This document shows positions 8,584-17,412 of a DNA stretch of 64,000 nt, in pieces (position 1 is the stretch's first letter; every line of letters starts with the position of its first letter). The notes under the pieces were generated by a model that was not told the DNA's origin, did no database searches, and saw only the letters and a list, made by a program, of their open reading frames with translations. The stretch comes from Marinobacterium mangrovicola. Its GTDB lineage: Bacteria > Pseudomonadota > Gammaproteobacteria > Pseudomonadales > Balneatricaceae. Location: NCBI RefSeq assembly GCF_004339595.1, contig NZ_SMFU01000008.1, positions 310,001 to 374,000 on the forward strand, in the 5' to 3' direction. The translations under genes and the position numbers were made by a program.

Positions 8584-8721
8584 AACCCCTTACTCAGCGA
8601 ACGTACAACGCCTCAATTCGAGCCGTTTTCCCTGCGCTTTGCACCAAAATGAGCAGTTATTCTCCATCTTAATGGCAGGGGAAAACGTGCTACGGAGCTA
8701 ACTTACTTATTTATCAGTTGG

Positions 8722-8741
8722 TTACGCATTCTGGTGCGTAA
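8722..8741. promoter_or_regulatory. Palindrome in the dimethylamine operon promoter region
   Basis: A perfect inverted repeat, TTACGCA (8722-8728) and TGCGTAA (8735-8741), with a 6-bp centre, about 120 bases upstream of dmmA. It lies in the 279-bp gap after the LysR gene and just upstream of the paired WTTCY-N5-RGAAA sites. The protein that binds it is unknown. Confidence 0.45.
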
Positions 8742-8747
8742 ATTGCC

Positions 8748-8782
8748 TTTCTTCATGAGAAATAAACTATCCCAATGGGAAA
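8748..8782. promoter_or_regulatory. Paired 15-bp operator upstream of the dimethylamine monooxygenase operon
   Basis: Two palindromes, TTTCTTCATGAGAAA (8748-8762) and TATCCCAATGGGAAA (8768-8782), have centres exactly 20 bp apart. They match the sites near the XRE-cupin gene and at the purU-mgd promoter. The dmmA ribosome site AAGGAGG follows at 8847-8853. Probable binding site of the XRE-cupin regulator. Confidence 0.65.
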
Positions 8783-8862
8783 TAAAATGAGGCGGTTTTA
8801 GAGTGCTGCCTGTTTATTCCCACTGGCGATAAGACTCAACCTTATGAAGGAGGCGAGTGGTA

Positions 8863-9387
8863 ATGCAGATCGATCCGCGTATCAAAAGCCGGCCGCTCTA
8901 TGACCCGGTCGTTATCCGGTCAAAGGCGAAAAAACATCTCTTCATTGGTGCAGGTGCAGAGCTCGATGCTCTGTACGCCAGCCTGCCGCAGGAACAGTGC
9001 ATCCGCGTCGCTGGCGGGGCGGATGGCCTGACCGAAGCGCTCCGTGCTGAGCTGGATAAGGTGTTCGACACACTGCCGCTGGCGAGTGCCGTTTATGTCT
9101 GCGGCAGCGAAGGCTTTATGTGGGATATCCGCAACCTGGCGCTGGCGGCGGGTCTTGCCGACGAACAGGTGCAGATGTGCAAGCCTTCCACGAAAGAGCG
9201 CCGTCTCTTCTGTACCCACTGCTACGAAATCACCGAGGGCGTAACTCATTCGCCGCAAGTCTGCTCCGCCTGCGGGCGCCTGCTGCTGGTGCGTGATCAC
9301 TACTCCAAGCTGCATGGTGCTTACGTGGGTGTTCAGATCAATGCCGAAGACCCGGCCGATATCCCGGAAACAGAGGAGCTGGTGTGA
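8863..9387 (+). CDS. dmmA: Dimethylamine monooxygenase small subunit, DmmA family
   Basis: A 174-residue protein of the DmmA family, part of the multi-subunit haem-dependent enzyme that oxidatively demethylates dimethylamine to monomethylamine and formaldehyde. The N-terminal part looks like a nucleotide-binding-type alpha/beta fold (YVCGSEGFM motif). The C-terminus has two Cys pairs, CTHC (117-120) and CSAC (134-137), a rubredoxin- or zinc-ribbon-like knuckle that may carry iron or zinc. ATG 8863 is preferred over GTG 8857 because AAGGAGG ends nine bases before it. It overlaps the reductase gene by four bases. Confidence 0.85.
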   Translation: MQIDPRIKSRPLYDPVVIRSKAKKHLFIGAGAELDALYASLPQEQCIRVAGGADGLTEALRAELDKVFDTLPLASAVYVCGSEGFMWDIRNLALAAGLADEQVQMCKPSTKERRLFCTHCYEITEGVTHSPQVCSACGRLLLVRDHYSKLHGAYVGVQINAEDPADIPETEELV

Positions 9388-10337
9388 TGAGTACCGATAG
9401 CATTCGTGTGCGTGTCAGCGGCATCGAGCAGGTCTCTCCGCTGATCCGTGAATTTACCCTGGAAGCGATCGATGGCGAATTCCTGGCATTCTCCCCCGGC
9501 AGCCATGTGGTGGTTGAGATGCCCGCTGAGCCGCGTCCGCACCGCAACGCCTACTCACTGCTGAGCGATCCGCGCGACAGCGGCTGCTACCGAATCGCCG
9601 TGCGCCTGCAGGAGCAGTCCCGCGGTGGCTCCGTCTATATGCATGAGTCGGTGAAGGTGGGTGATGAACTGACGATCACACCGCCGGCCAACCTGTTCGC
9701 GCCGAACTGGAACGCCGGCAAGCACCTGTTGCTGGCCGGTGGCGTGGGTATTACGCCGTTTATGGCGTACCTGCCGGAGCTGAAGCGCCGCGGTGCCGAT
9801 TTCGAACTGCACTATCTCTACCGTGGCTCCAGCACCGGCGCCTACCGCGAACAGCTCAAGGCCGAGCTCGGCGAGCAGTGCTTCCTCTATGACTCCGAAG
9901 CCGGTGAGCGCTGTGCCCTGGGCGAGCTGCTGGCAGAGCAGCCGCGCGGTACCCATGTCTATATCTGTGGTCCGGAAGAGCTGATAGCCGGCGTACGTGA
10001 GGTCACCGAAGAACTCGGCTGGCCCGCCAGCCATGTTCACTTCGAAGCGTTCGCCGCGCCCCAGCCGGGTAATCCGTTCGAGGTGGAGCTGTCGCGCAGT
10101 GGCCGCACCGTGAAAGTCGATGGCGAGACCACGCTGCTGGAAGCGCTGGAAGATGCCGAGGTTGATGTGCCGCATCTATGTCGCGGCGGCGTCTGTGGGC
10201 AGTGTGTCACCCGCGTGCTGTCCGGCGATATCGAACATCGCGACGAATTTCTATCAGCGGCCGAGCGCGAGCAGGGCGACTGCATTATGCCTTGTGTTTC
10301 CCGCGCTTCCGGTAAGCGCCTGGTTATCGATCTTTAG
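9384..10337 (+). CDS. PDR/VanB-type reductase subunit of dimethylamine monooxygenase
   Basis: A 317-residue flavin/iron-sulphur reductase that should pass electrons from NAD(P)H to the haem N-demethylase encoded next. Order: ferredoxin-reductase-type FMN domain (HRNAYSLLSD, typical flavin site), NAD-binding domain (LLAGGVGITPFMAYL), then a C-terminal [2Fe-2S] ferredoxin domain with CRGGVCGQC and Cys304 (ligands 266, 271, 274, 304). It starts inside the dmmA stop (ATGA overlap) and is followed 11 bases later by the DUF3445 subunit. It is a close architectural match to the reductase part of the P450 fusion. Confidence 0.9.
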   Translation: MMSTDSIRVRVSGIEQVSPLIREFTLEAIDGEFLAFSPGSHVVVEMPAEPRPHRNAYSLLSDPRDSGCYRIAVRLQEQSRGGSVYMHESVKVGDELTITPPANLFAPNWNAGKHLLLAGGVGITPFMAYLPELKRRGADFELHYLYRGSSTGAYREQLKAELGEQCFLYDSEAGERCALGELLAEQPRGTHVYICGPEELIAGVREVTEELGWPASHVHFEAFAAPQPGNPFEVELSRSGRTVKVDGETTLLEALEDAEVDVPHLCRGGVCGQCVTRVLSGDIEHRDEFLSAAEREQGDCIMPCVSRASGKRLVIDL

Positions 10338-10348
10338 GAGTTATCCCC

Positions 10349-11368
10349 ATGAGAATGGCACCCAAACCGATTCAGAGTTTTCGCGACGATTTCACCTATT
10401 CCAACAGCCCCGGCGCGGTGGCGCGTTTTCCCTTCCCCTTCCCGGAAGATGAGTACATGTACTCGGTCAATATCGAGCCGCATGTGACACCGGGCCCTGA
10501 GGGCAGTGTCTACGAGCACCTGCTCGATATCGACGAGCACTATCTCTCCGAGATGCATGAGCGTGACCTGGTGCTGAAAGAGAATCCCAAGCGCTGCCTC
10601 GCCATGCCGCATATGGATCTGGCCTGCTGGGACATGATCGACCGCGTCATGCACTGCTTCTCTGAAGATTACCCGGAGCACTTCAAGCTGACCAAAGCCG
10701 GCGATCAGTGGAGCTGGGAAAACAAGCTGCTCAACATCAACGACAGCTTCACCTTCGGTGACAGCAGCACGCTGCCGCTGCCGCCGATGGAGTATATCGG
10801 CCGCCAGGTGCAGGGCGATTTTGCGCTGCTGGATCAGCGCGACGGTGATCTGTTTATGGATGCCGGTATCGTCACCTGCCCGGCGGACTGGTCGCTGGCA
10901 TTCGATGCCGGTATGGGCTTCAAGGAGTGGCACGGCCCGGTGCCCATGGCTCATGAGATGGGTATCTTTGACCGCGCCCTGAAATACCTCTGCGCGATTC
11001 CGCTGGGTCGCCCGGTACGCCGCCTGAACTGGACTCTGACCGTGAATGCACGCATGGATACCTCACCGGAAACCTACCCAAGCTGGGGTTCTGACCGTGC
11101 GAGTGTTACGCCGGAAAACGTCGGCGAGAAGGTGCATCTGCGTGTGGAGCTGCAGGTGCTGGATCGCATGTCACGCAGTAACGCGCTGATGTTCAGCATC
11201 CGTACCTACCTGATCAGCCTGGAAGATTTGGTCACCAACCCGGAATGGGCCAAGCGGATGCACCGCGTAATGAAAGGTCTGCCGGAGCAGCTGATCGAGT
11301 ACAAAGGTCTGACCCGCTTCCATCCGCTGGTCGTGGAGTGGCTGTCCAAGTACGACCCGGCGAACTGA
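10349..11368 (+). CDS. Haem-dependent oxidative N-demethylase subunit (DUF3445) of dimethylamine monooxygenase
   Basis: Catalytic subunit, 339 residues, of the DUF3445 family, whose characterised member is a haem enzyme with a PAS-like fold that demethylates dimethylamine. Recognisable blocks include YMYSVNIEPHVTPG near the start, GRQVQGDFALLDQRDGD in the middle, and RVELQVLDRMSRSNALMFSIRTY near the C-terminus, the family's signature around the haem region. It sits in the expected operon with DmmA and a VanB-type reductase. Subunit lettering differs between studies, so no symbol is given. Confidence 0.92.
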   Translation: MRMAPKPIQSFRDDFTYSNSPGAVARFPFPFPEDEYMYSVNIEPHVTPGPEGSVYEHLLDIDEHYLSEMHERDLVLKENPKRCLAMPHMDLACWDMIDRVMHCFSEDYPEHFKLTKAGDQWSWENKLLNINDSFTFGDSSTLPLPPMEYIGRQVQGDFALLDQRDGDLFMDAGIVTCPADWSLAFDAGMGFKEWHGPVPMAHEMGIFDRALKYLCAIPLGRPVRRLNWTLTVNARMDTSPETYPSWGSDRASVTPENVGEKVHLRVELQVLDRMSRSNALMFSIRTYLISLEDLVTNPEWAKRMHRVMKGLPEQLIEYKGLTRFHPLVVEWLSKYDPAN

Positions 11369-11408
11369 GCCAGTGACTATTCTGAAACGCTAAAAGAAGG
11401 AGAGACTC

Positions 11409-11741
11409 TTGGGCTGGATATACCTGTTGATCGCCGGAGTGCTGGAGTGTCTCTGGGCCATCGGTCTCAAGTACAGCGATGGCTTTACCCGTCTTTGGCC
11501 CTCGCTGATCACGGCGGTGCTGATCGTGGTGAGCCTGGCGCTGCTGTCGTTTGCCATGCGTACCATTCCGGTGGGGACTGCCTACGCGGTCTGGTCCGGC
11601 ATCGGCGCCTCGGCGCTGGCGATTGTCGGCATCCTGTTTATGCAGGAGCCCGGCGGCGCGCTGCGGATCTTCTGTATCGGCATGATCATCGCCGGCGCGG
11701 TGGGGCTGAAGCTGGTGGGTGGTGAAGGCAGCACCGCCTGA
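11409..11741 (+). CDS. Small multidrug resistance transporter of SugE/Gdx type
   Basis: A 110-residue, four-helix inner-membrane exporter. It begins [20 protein letters not shown] with the essential Glu13, and [14 protein letters not shown] resembles SugE/Gdx proteins, which export guanidinium and small cations. The start is TTG 11409, preceded by the strong site AAGAAGGAGAG. It lies 40 bases after the dimethylamine oxidase subunit and is probably co-transcribed. In this setting it may export guanidinium or a methylated cation; the substrate is inference. Confidence 0.85.
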   Translation: MGWIYLLIAGVLECLWAIGLKYSDGFTRLWPSLITAVLIVVSLALLSFAMRTIPVGTAYAVWSGIGASALAIVGILFMQEPGGALRIFCIGMIIAGAVGLKLVGGEGSTA

Positions 11742-11946
11742 ATCTCCCGGCCGTTGGGTAAATCGACATTCGCGAGCGGCATTTGCAGCTATCCTGAGTG
11801 AGGGCTGCAGATGCCATACGGAACGCAATGGAATGCTTTGTAGATAGCAGCGTACCTGCGAACAAAAATGTCGCTGTCGGGAAGGACGGGGCCGGAACCT
11901 AAGGCTATCGTCTCAGGCAACATATCCACAGTTCTGGAGAGAGCTC

Positions 11947-12357
11947 ATGAGCAGAGCCGAAACCGAAGCGTTGATCTTCGAATACTACCGCGCCTTCAAC
12001 CAGGGCGATATGGAATGCTTCCTCGGTCTTCTGACCGAAGATGTAGTCCACGATATCAACCAGGGTGAGCGTCAGGTTGGCCGCGATGCGTTCGCGGCAT
12101 TCATGGATCATATGAACCGCTGCTACCGCGAGGAGCTGACCGGTATCTCCATCATGAGCAGTGCCGACGGCAGCCGCGCAGCGGCCGAGTTCGTCGTTAA
12201 CGGCGAATACCTGGTGACCGATGAAGGTCTGCCGGAAGCCAAGGGTCAGACCTACAAGCTGCCCGCCGGTGCGTTTTTTGAAGTACGTGGCGGCAAGGTG
12301 GCTCGGGTCACCAACTACTACAACCTGGAAGACTGGATCGCTCAGGTGGTTGGCTAA
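11947..12357 (+). CDS. NTF2/SnoaL-like ketosteroid-isomerase-related protein
   Basis: A 136-residue single-domain protein of the NTF2-like fold: helix FEYYRAFNQGDMECFLGLLTED, then DINQGERQVGRDAFAAFMDH and a C-terminal sheet. Named ketosteroid-isomerase-related in databases, but the family has many functions. It follows a 205-base gap after the exporter, with AGGAG-like AGAGAGCTC before the ATG. It is in line with GNAT and nitrilase genes, which suggests a shared pathway. Reaction unknown. Confidence 0.75.
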   Translation: MSRAETEALIFEYYRAFNQGDMECFLGLLTEDVVHDINQGERQVGRDAFAAFMDHMNRCYREELTGISIMSSADGSRAAAEFVVNGEYLVTDEGLPEAKGQTYKLPAGAFFEVRGGKVARVTNYYNLEDWIAQVVG

Positions 12358-12395
12358 GCTGACCGCCGCGATCTAACTCAACGGCCTCACCGAAT

Positions 12396-12421
12396 TACCG
12401 CCTTTTTTTCAAAAGGCGGTA
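12396..12421 (+). terminator. Perfect 11-bp hairpin, probable terminator
   Basis: TACCGCCTTTT (12396-12406) pairs with AAAAGGCGGTA (12411-12421) around a 4-nt loop in the 75-bp gap between the NTF2-like and GNAT genes. U-rich loop and stem base, but only ATTAT follows, so it may attenuate instead of stop. Confidence 0.6.
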
Positions 12422-12432
12422 TTATCCCGCGC

Positions 12433-13026
12433 ATGAACGATTACAAGCTTCTTACCCTGAGTGGTGCCGAGCTCGAGCCCTGGCTCGACCATGTGGCGGC
12501 GCTGCGAATCCGGGTTTTCCGTGACTTCCCCTATCTCTACGACGGCTCGCTCGAATACGAGGCGAAGTACCTGCGTACCTATGTGGAAACCGACTCCGCC
12601 GTCTGCGTGCTGGCGCTCAATGGCGAGCAGGTCGTTGGCGCCTCCACCGGGCTGGCGCTGGCCGATGAGACCGAAGAGTTTCGCCGCCCCTTTGAACAGT
12701 CCGGCTGGAACGTGGACGATATCTTCTACTGTGCCGAGTCCGTGCTGCTGCCGGAACATCGCGGCGCCGGTTTCTACAAGGGGTTCTTCCGCGAACGTGA
12801 GGCCCAGGCGCACGCTTTGGGTAAGTCGATCAGCGTGTTCTGCGCCGTACAGCGCCCCCAGGATCATCCGTTAAAACCCGCCGATTACCAGCCGCTGGAC
12901 GCTATCTGGCAGCACTTTGGTTACAATGCCGAAGCTGGTCTGCTTACCGAATTCAGCTGGAAGGATGTGGGCGATGCGGAAGAGACCGCCAAGCCGATGC
13001 AGTTTTATCTCAAGCAGCTTGTTTAA
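12433..13026 (+). CDS. GNAT-family N-acetyltransferase
   Basis: A 197-residue acetyltransferase-fold protein. The acetyl-CoA region is seen at VLLPEHRGAGFYKGFFRERE, the Q/R-x-x-G-x-G/A motif. Early residues ALRIRVFRDFPYLYDG and the later QRPQDHPLKPADYQPLDAIWQ are shared by a GNAT subgroup often encoded next to nitrilase-family genes. No good ribosome site precedes ATG 12433, which directly follows the hairpin. The nitrilase-like gene starts 54 bases downstream. The amine substrate is not known. Confidence 0.8.
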   Translation: MNDYKLLTLSGAELEPWLDHVAALRIRVFRDFPYLYDGSLEYEAKYLRTYVETDSAVCVLALNGEQVVGASTGLALADETEEFRRPFEQSGWNVDDIFYCAESVLLPEHRGAGFYKGFFREREAQAHALGKSISVFCAVQRPQDHPLKPADYQPLDAIWQHFGYNAEAGLLTEFSWKDVGDAEETAKPMQFYLKQLV

Positions 13027-13080
13027 ACGCCTAGCCAGGCCTGCCCCTAATAATTAACGCTCCGCGCCCAAGAGACTCCC

Positions 13081-13950
13081 ATGAACCGTACCCTGACCCT
13101 CGCTGCCGCCCAATACCCGATCAACTTTGTCGGTAGCTGGGAAAACTTCCGTACCAAGATCCAGGGCATGGTGAACGATGCCGTCGGTAAGGGCGCCAAC
13201 TTCCTGCTGTTTCCCGAATACTTCAGCATGGAGCTGGCTTCGCTGTTTGAGGCCAACGTCTACCGCTCCCTGTCAGGTCAGCTGGAGGCGATGCAGAGCC
13301 TGCATCAGCCGTTCCTGGATCTGTTCACCGAGCTGGCGCAGGAACACAAGCTGTATATCCAGGCGGGGACTTTCCCGCTGTTGCAGGAGAATGGCCGCTA
13401 CGTGAACCGCGCCTGGCTGTTCCGACCCAATGGCACCCGCGACTACCAGGATAAACTGCAGATGACCCGCTTTGAGTCGGAGCAGTGGCTGATCAGCGCC
13501 GGCAGCGAGATCCGCGTGATCGACACCGTTTTCGGCAAGGTTGGCATCTCTGTCTGTTACGACAGCGAATTCCCGGCCATCGCCCGCAAGCAGGTGGAGA
13601 TGGGCGCCGATCTGATTCTGGTGCCGAGCTGCACCGATACTCAGGCCGGCTACAACCGCGTGCGTATCGGTTGCCAGGCGCGGGCGCTGGAGAACCAGTG
13701 CTTCGTCGCCCAATCACCGACCATCGGCGAGGCACCCTGGTCTGAGGCGGTGGATATCAACAGTGGCCGCGCGGCGATCTATACTCCGGTTGATTACGGC
13801 TACCCCGATGATGGCGTGCTGGCGCAGGGGGAAGAGGGCGAAGCCGGTTGGGTCATCGCCGAATTGGACCTGGAAGCCCTGGCGCAGGTACGCGCCAACG
13901 GTCAGGTATTCAACCACCGCGACTGGGACAGCCAGTTCCGCTTCAAATGA
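13081..13950 (+). CDS. Carbon-nitrogen hydrolase (nitrilase superfamily amidohydrolase)
   Basis: A 289-residue cytosolic amidase of the nitrilase superfamily. The catalytic triad is visible: Glu46 in FPEYFSME, Lys125 in YQDKLQMTRFE, and Cys159 in GISVCYDSEFPA. It hydrolyses C-N bonds, most likely a non-peptide amide. It is clustered with the GNAT and NTF2-like genes downstream of dimethylamine oxidation; an acetylation-then-hydrolysis or amide-salvage role is possible but speculative. Confidence 0.88.
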   Translation: MNRTLTLAAAQYPINFVGSWENFRTKIQGMVNDAVGKGANFLLFPEYFSMELASLFEANVYRSLSGQLEAMQSLHQPFLDLFTELAQEHKLYIQAGTFPLLQENGRYVNRAWLFRPNGTRDYQDKLQMTRFESEQWLISAGSEIRVIDTVFGKVGISVCYDSEFPAIARKQVEMGADLILVPSCTDTQAGYNRVRIGCQARALENQCFVAQSPTIGEAPWSEAVDINSGRAAIYTPVDYGYPDDGVLAQGEEGEAGWVIAELDLEALAQVRANGQVFNHRDWDSQFRFK

Positions 13951-14040
13951 TTTCTTCGTTTTCCTGAACGGAGCTTTTTGATGCCGTTTGGCAGCCATGG
14001 CTAGCGGAGTGGTGCAGTGTCCCCTTCTGCGATGCCGAGC

Positions 14041-14224
14041 ATCGGAGGCTGAAAGAGAAACAAGGGACAGGCTGTTTGAGCAGCGAAGCTGCGAGTTTCC
14101 TGTCCCGCTCTTTCAGACGAGAAGCGCAGGGGAATCGGCGCAGCCGATCAAGCAGTAGGGGCGGTTTGGGATCGTTAAGGCGCTTGTCCGCACAAGCGCC
14201 TTGACTCGCCAGCAGGCGAAAACC
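14041..14224. ncRNA. Structured dispersed repeat, copy A (putative ncRNA)
   Basis: The 354-base gap between the nitrilase and cupin genes (convergent) has no supported gene but is full of inverted repeats. CTGAAAGAG (14049-14057) pairs with CTCTTTCAG (14108-14116), enclosing GGGACAGG/CCTGTCCC and a GCAGC-GAA-GCTGC tip. TCGG-CGCAG-CCGA follows, then the conserved TAGGGGCGGTTTGGGAT, an 11-bp hairpin AAGGCGCTTGT/ACAAGCGCCTT, and CGCC-AGCA-GGCG. A second copy near 25.7 kb keeps the same hairpin order with compensatory changes. The strand of any transcript is unknown. Confidence 0.6.
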
Positions 14225-14304
14225 TGAGCAGAGAGCGAGAGACGCTCTCAATCCAGGTGCAGCGGCGCAGGCGAGTCCCTGACCGCTTTAGGGCTTCACT
14301 TCAG

Positions 14305-14655
14305 TTACTTCATCCGAATGGTGAAGTGCTTCAGGATCGGCTCGATAATCTCCCAGGTGCCGACAAAGTCCGCTTCAATCACGAACGCATCGCCTGGGCC
14401 CACTTCCACCGACTCACCGCCTTCCGGCGTGATGATCGCCTTGCCTTCGATCAGGTGAATGAACTCCCAACTGGCGTAGGTGGCGTGGTAGGTACCCGGC
14501 GTGGCGGTCCACCAGCCGGCGATCATCGACTCGTCCGGCGCGGTGTATTCGATCCAGGTGGACATGCTTGGCGTGCCTTCCTGTTTCACCCAGCCCGGCA
14601 GGTCATCGGTGATCGGTTCAACGCTGCGTACCGGCAGTTTGGTAATGCTGCTCAT
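14305..14655 (-). CDS. Small cupin-domain protein (DUF861/ureidoglycine aminohydrolase-like cupin)
   Basis: A 116-residue single cupin. Motifs: GWWTATPGTYHATYASWEFIHLIEG (first cupin motif) and EVGPGDAFVIEADFVGTWEI (second). The protein resembles small DUF861-type cupins commonly encoded beside amine and sarcosine catabolic genes. It starts 27 bases after tmm on the same strand and is probably co-transcribed with it. Metal-binding His residues are few, so it could be a binding or sensing protein rather than an enzyme. Confidence 0.75.
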   Translation of the reverse strand: MSSITKLPVRSVEPITDDLPGWVKQEGTPSMSTWIEYTAPDESMIAGWWTATPGTYHATYASWEFIHLIEGKAIITPEGGESVEVGPGDAFVIEADFVGTWEIIEPILKHFTIRMK

Positions 14656-14681
14656 GGTGAATCTCCTGTTAAAGGGCCAGC

Positions 14682-16049
14682 TTAGCTGGCCTTTTTAGCC
14701 TTGGTTTCGGCGTCGCCCAGGTAGGCTTCCATGGAATCGTCCAGCGCATCCAGCCAGGGGGTGTGGTGCGGCGGCGCCATGGTGCCGGTCATCAGTGAGG
14801 CGTAGGAGTGATCACGGAAGGTCATGATGTTTTCCTTCTTGTGATTCTTCCACTCCAGGAAGGTGCGGTTCACGCCATCGATATCGAAGGTGGGGTAATC
14901 GGTCTGCTCGATCAGGTGCAGGATGTAAGCGCCTTGGTATTCGTACATCTCCTTCGCTGTTTCCAGCGCCAGCTCCTCTTCGCGCCACTTCAGGCTGTCG
15001 GCGGTCATCTCCTCCTTGGATGGCAGCGGGATGCGGCCGAGGATGATGTCGCGTACAAACCAGGCCTGGGCATCGAACATGTTGAAGGAGTACCACTGGT
15101 CCTGCATGCCGACGTAGAAGAACTGCGGGTTATCTTCCCAGACCACGCCTTTATAGAGGTCCAGCGGCCAGAGGCGGTTGTCGGTCTTCAGCGCAAGTTC
15201 GTCATCAAGGAAGGGGAAGTGGTGCAGGTAACCGGTACAGAGGATGATCGCGTCGATCTTTTTGCTGCTGCCATCGGCGAAGTAGGCGTTCTCTACATCG
15301 ACGTGGGTCAGGTTGGGTTTCTCTTCCCAGTTTTCGGGCCATTTGAAGCCCATCGGTGCGGTGCGGTAGCAGCTGGTGATGCTGCGAGCGCCGTACTTGT
15401 AGCACTGGGAGCCGATATCTTCGGCGGAGTAGCTGGCGCCGACGATCAGAATATCCTTGTCCTTGAATTCCAGCGCGTCGCGGAAGTCATGGGCGTGCAG
15501 GATACGGCCGCCAAACTGCCTGAAGCCCGGGAACTCCGGCACCTTCGGTGTGGAGAAGTGACCGCTGGCGCAAACTACATAATCAAACTCTTCGCTGTAG
15601 CTGTTACCGGTGTTGTGGTCCTGAACCTCGACGGTGAACATCTTGGTGTCGGCGTCGAAGGTGATATGGCGGACCGGGGTGTTGAAGCGGATATATTTGC
15701 GTACATCGGCCTTTTCCACACGGCCCTTGATGTAGTCGAAAAGCACTTCGCGAGGAGGGTAAGAGGCTATCTGCTTGCCGAAGTGTTCCTCGAAGGTGTA
15801 GTCGGCGAACTCCAGACACTCTTTCGGTCCGTTGGACCAGAGGTAGCGGTACATGCTGCCGTGTACCGGCTCGCCGTTTTCATCCAGTCCGGTGCGCCAG
15901 GTGTAGTTCCACATACCACCCCAATCGCTCTGCTTTTCAAAACAGACCAGCTCCGGAATATCGGCACCTTTGGCCTGGGCAGACTGGAAGGCTCTAAGCT
16001 GCGCCAGGCCGCTGGGACCGGCGCCGATAATGGCTACTCGTTTGTTCAT
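14682..16049 (-). CDS. tmm: Trimethylamine monooxygenase (Tmm), bacterial flavin-containing monooxygenase
   Basis: A 455-residue cytosolic FMO that oxidises trimethylamine to trimethylamine N-oxide with NADPH and O2. FAD motif GAGPSG (9-14), FMO-type stretch [14 protein letters not shown] (~179-192), NADPH motif [11 protein letters not shown] (203-213) with Tyr207 at the position known to gate NADP+ in Tmm, and LCTGY near 270. Length and the YLWSNGPKE and [10 protein letters not shown] blocks match Tmm specifically instead of Baeyer-Villiger enzymes. The product feeds Tdm encoded at 36591. A GntR gene lies 232 bases upstream on the same strand. Confidence 0.95.
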   Translation of the reverse strand: MNKRVAIIGAGPSGLAQLRAFQSAQAKGADIPELVCFEKQSDWGGMWNYTWRTGLDENGEPVHGSMYRYLWSNGPKECLEFADYTFEEHFGKQIASYPPREVLFDYIKGRVEKADVRKYIRFNTPVRHITFDADTKMFTVEVQDHNTGNSYSEEFDYVVCASGHFSTPKVPEFPGFRQFGGRILHAHDFRDALEFKDKDILIVGASYSAEDIGSQCYKYGARSITSCYRTAPMGFKWPENWEEKPNLTHVDVENAYFADGSSKKIDAIILCTGYLHHFPFLDDELALKTDNRLWPLDLYKGVVWEDNPQFFYVGMQDQWYSFNMFDAQAWFVRDIILGRIPLPSKEEMTADSLKWREEELALETAKEMYEYQGAYILHLIEQTDYPTFDIDGVNRTFLEWKNHKKENIMTFRDHSYASLMTGTMAPPHHTPWLDALDDSMEAYLGDAETKAKKAS

Positions 16050-16281
16050 GAATCTCTCCAGTTATCTTGCAGGTTCTAAAAATAGTCGTGCGCAAAATGT
16101 GTGTAAGATCCAAGTTAAGCGCTGGAGGGCGCGCTGATAATTCCCCGGTGGGGGTAGGTAAAAAGGGGTAGTTGCTGGGGTAGTAAGAGGGGGTGCTCGA
16201 AGGGAATAGTCAGAGGTGTAGTTGGCGATACAGCCGGAAGCGGGGCGGATGAAACGGAGCAGAGAGCGTGAGCCGCTAAGG

Positions 16282-16941
16282 CTAGTCACGCTCCATGTAT
16301 TGCAGGGAGGTACGGTGTGAGCGGCCCACATGCTCACGCAACAGCTGCGCGGCCAGGTCGGACTGCCCCTTGAGCACCGCCTTGACGATCTCGCCATGCT
16401 CGCTGAACGAGGTGTGCAGCCGGTCCTCTACCCGGAACTGGGCGCGGCGGTAGGGCGTCACCTTGGCCCGTGCCAGCAGCACCGCTTCGGCCAGAAAGTG
16501 GTTGTGGGCACCTTCAAACAGGGCCTCGTGCAGCTTGATATTGGCAGCCTCGTAGGCGTCCACATTGCCGTTGAGCACATGGGCGTGGCTGTCCAGGTGG
16601 ATCGCCAGCAGCGCCTCGCGCTCCGCCTGTTTCATGTTGATCGACGCCATGCGGGCGCAGAGGGCTTCCATCTCGGCGGCATACTCAAACATCTCGGCCA
16701 GCCGGTCTGAGGTGATCTCGGTGACGAACACGCCGCGGCGGTGGCGGTGTTCCACCAGGCCGGTGGCGATTAGCTGCTTCAGCGCCTCGCGCACCGGCGT
16801 GCGGGATACTTCGAACTGGTCGGCCAGGGCCACCTCATCAAGACGGGCGCCGGCTTCGATACGCCCGGAGAGAATATCGTCCGACAGGGCGCTGCGGATG
16901 CGTGCCGCCAGTGGCAGGTCTTGTGTTGTTTGCTCAGTCAT
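16282..16941 (-). CDS. GntR-family transcriptional regulator (FadR/FCD subfamily)
   Basis: A 219-residue regulator. The N-terminal winged helix includes RLDEVALADQFEVSRTPVREALKQL, and the C-terminal FCD helical domain has metal-binding His residues (NIKLHEALFEGAHNHFL, then FSEHGEIVKAV). It is last in a run with the HpxZ-like, amidase and TRAP genes. TTGTATACAA-type palindromes, typical of this subfamily, sit upstream of dctP at 21513 and 21617, so it likely represses that operon. Whether it also controls tmm, 232 bases downstream, is unknown. Confidence 0.9.
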   Translation of the reverse strand: MTEQTTQDLPLAARIRSALSDDILSGRIEAGARLDEVALADQFEVSRTPVREALKQLIATGLVEHRHRRGVFVTEITSDRLAEMFEYAAEMEALCARMASINMKQAEREALLAIHLDSHAHVLNGNVDAYEAANIKLHEALFEGAHNHFLAEAVLLARAKVTPYRRAQFRVEDRLHTSFSEHGEIVKAVLKGQSDLAAQLLREHVGRSHRTSLQYMERD

Positions 16942-17015
16942 AACGGTGCCTTGCTGCTAGCGCTGCCTGAATACTCAGGGTTTCAAGCCTGTTCTTTTTC
17001 GTTGGCCGGCGCGAC

Positions 17016-17399
17016 TCAGCTCGCCGGGTCCATCAACGACACATGGGCGGCGACGATGCGCCAACCCTCCGGGCGCCGTGCCCAAACCTGGCTCTGGCGA
17101 CCGATCCGCTCCGAGCCCGGACGGGTGAACTCGGTCCAGGCGGTGGCCAGATCCGCGCCGTGGGCGGTGATCACCGTGTTACGCAGCTCGCGATAGAGCC
17201 CCTTGCTCGGGCGCTGTTTACGAAACTCGGCAATCTGGTCATAGCCGTACAGGTTCTCGGTGGCGCCGTAGCGTACCACCCGCGGATCGTTCCAGAACAG
17301 CTTGTCCAGGGTCACAACATCGTTGCTGATCAGGGCCTGTTCGTACTCGCCAAAAGCGGCTTTCACCTCTTCCAGCACGGCTGCATCATCCAGTATCAC
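17016..17399 (-). CDS. HpxZ/AtzH-like NTF2-fold protein (DUF3225)
   Basis: A 127-residue NTF2-fold protein resembling HpxZ of oxalurate catabolism and AtzH of the cyanuric acid pathway: VKAAFGEYEQALISNDV, LFWNDPRVVRYGATENLYGYDQI and TEFTRPG-type blocks. Such proteins are encoded with amidase-signature hydrolases, as here (14-base gap). AtzH is reported to act with a carboxybiuret-hydrolysing amidase, so this protein may be an accessory or second hydrolytic step for the neighbouring amidase. Exact reaction unknown. Confidence 0.8.
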   Translation of the reverse strand: MILDDAAVLEEVKAAFGEYEQALISNDVVTLDKLFWNDPRVVRYGATENLYGYDQIAEFRKQRPSKGLYRELRNTVITAHGADLATAWTEFTRPGSERIGRQSQVWARRPEGWRIVAAHVSLMDPAS

Positions 17400-17412
17400 T
17401 CATACTCTCCTT

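Noticed and set aside
8638-8655. NtrC-like half site TGCACCAAAAT upstream of the dimethylamine operon
   Set aside because: The second half site (GAGCAG) does not match GGTGCA and no sigma-54 promoter with GG-N10-GC was found.
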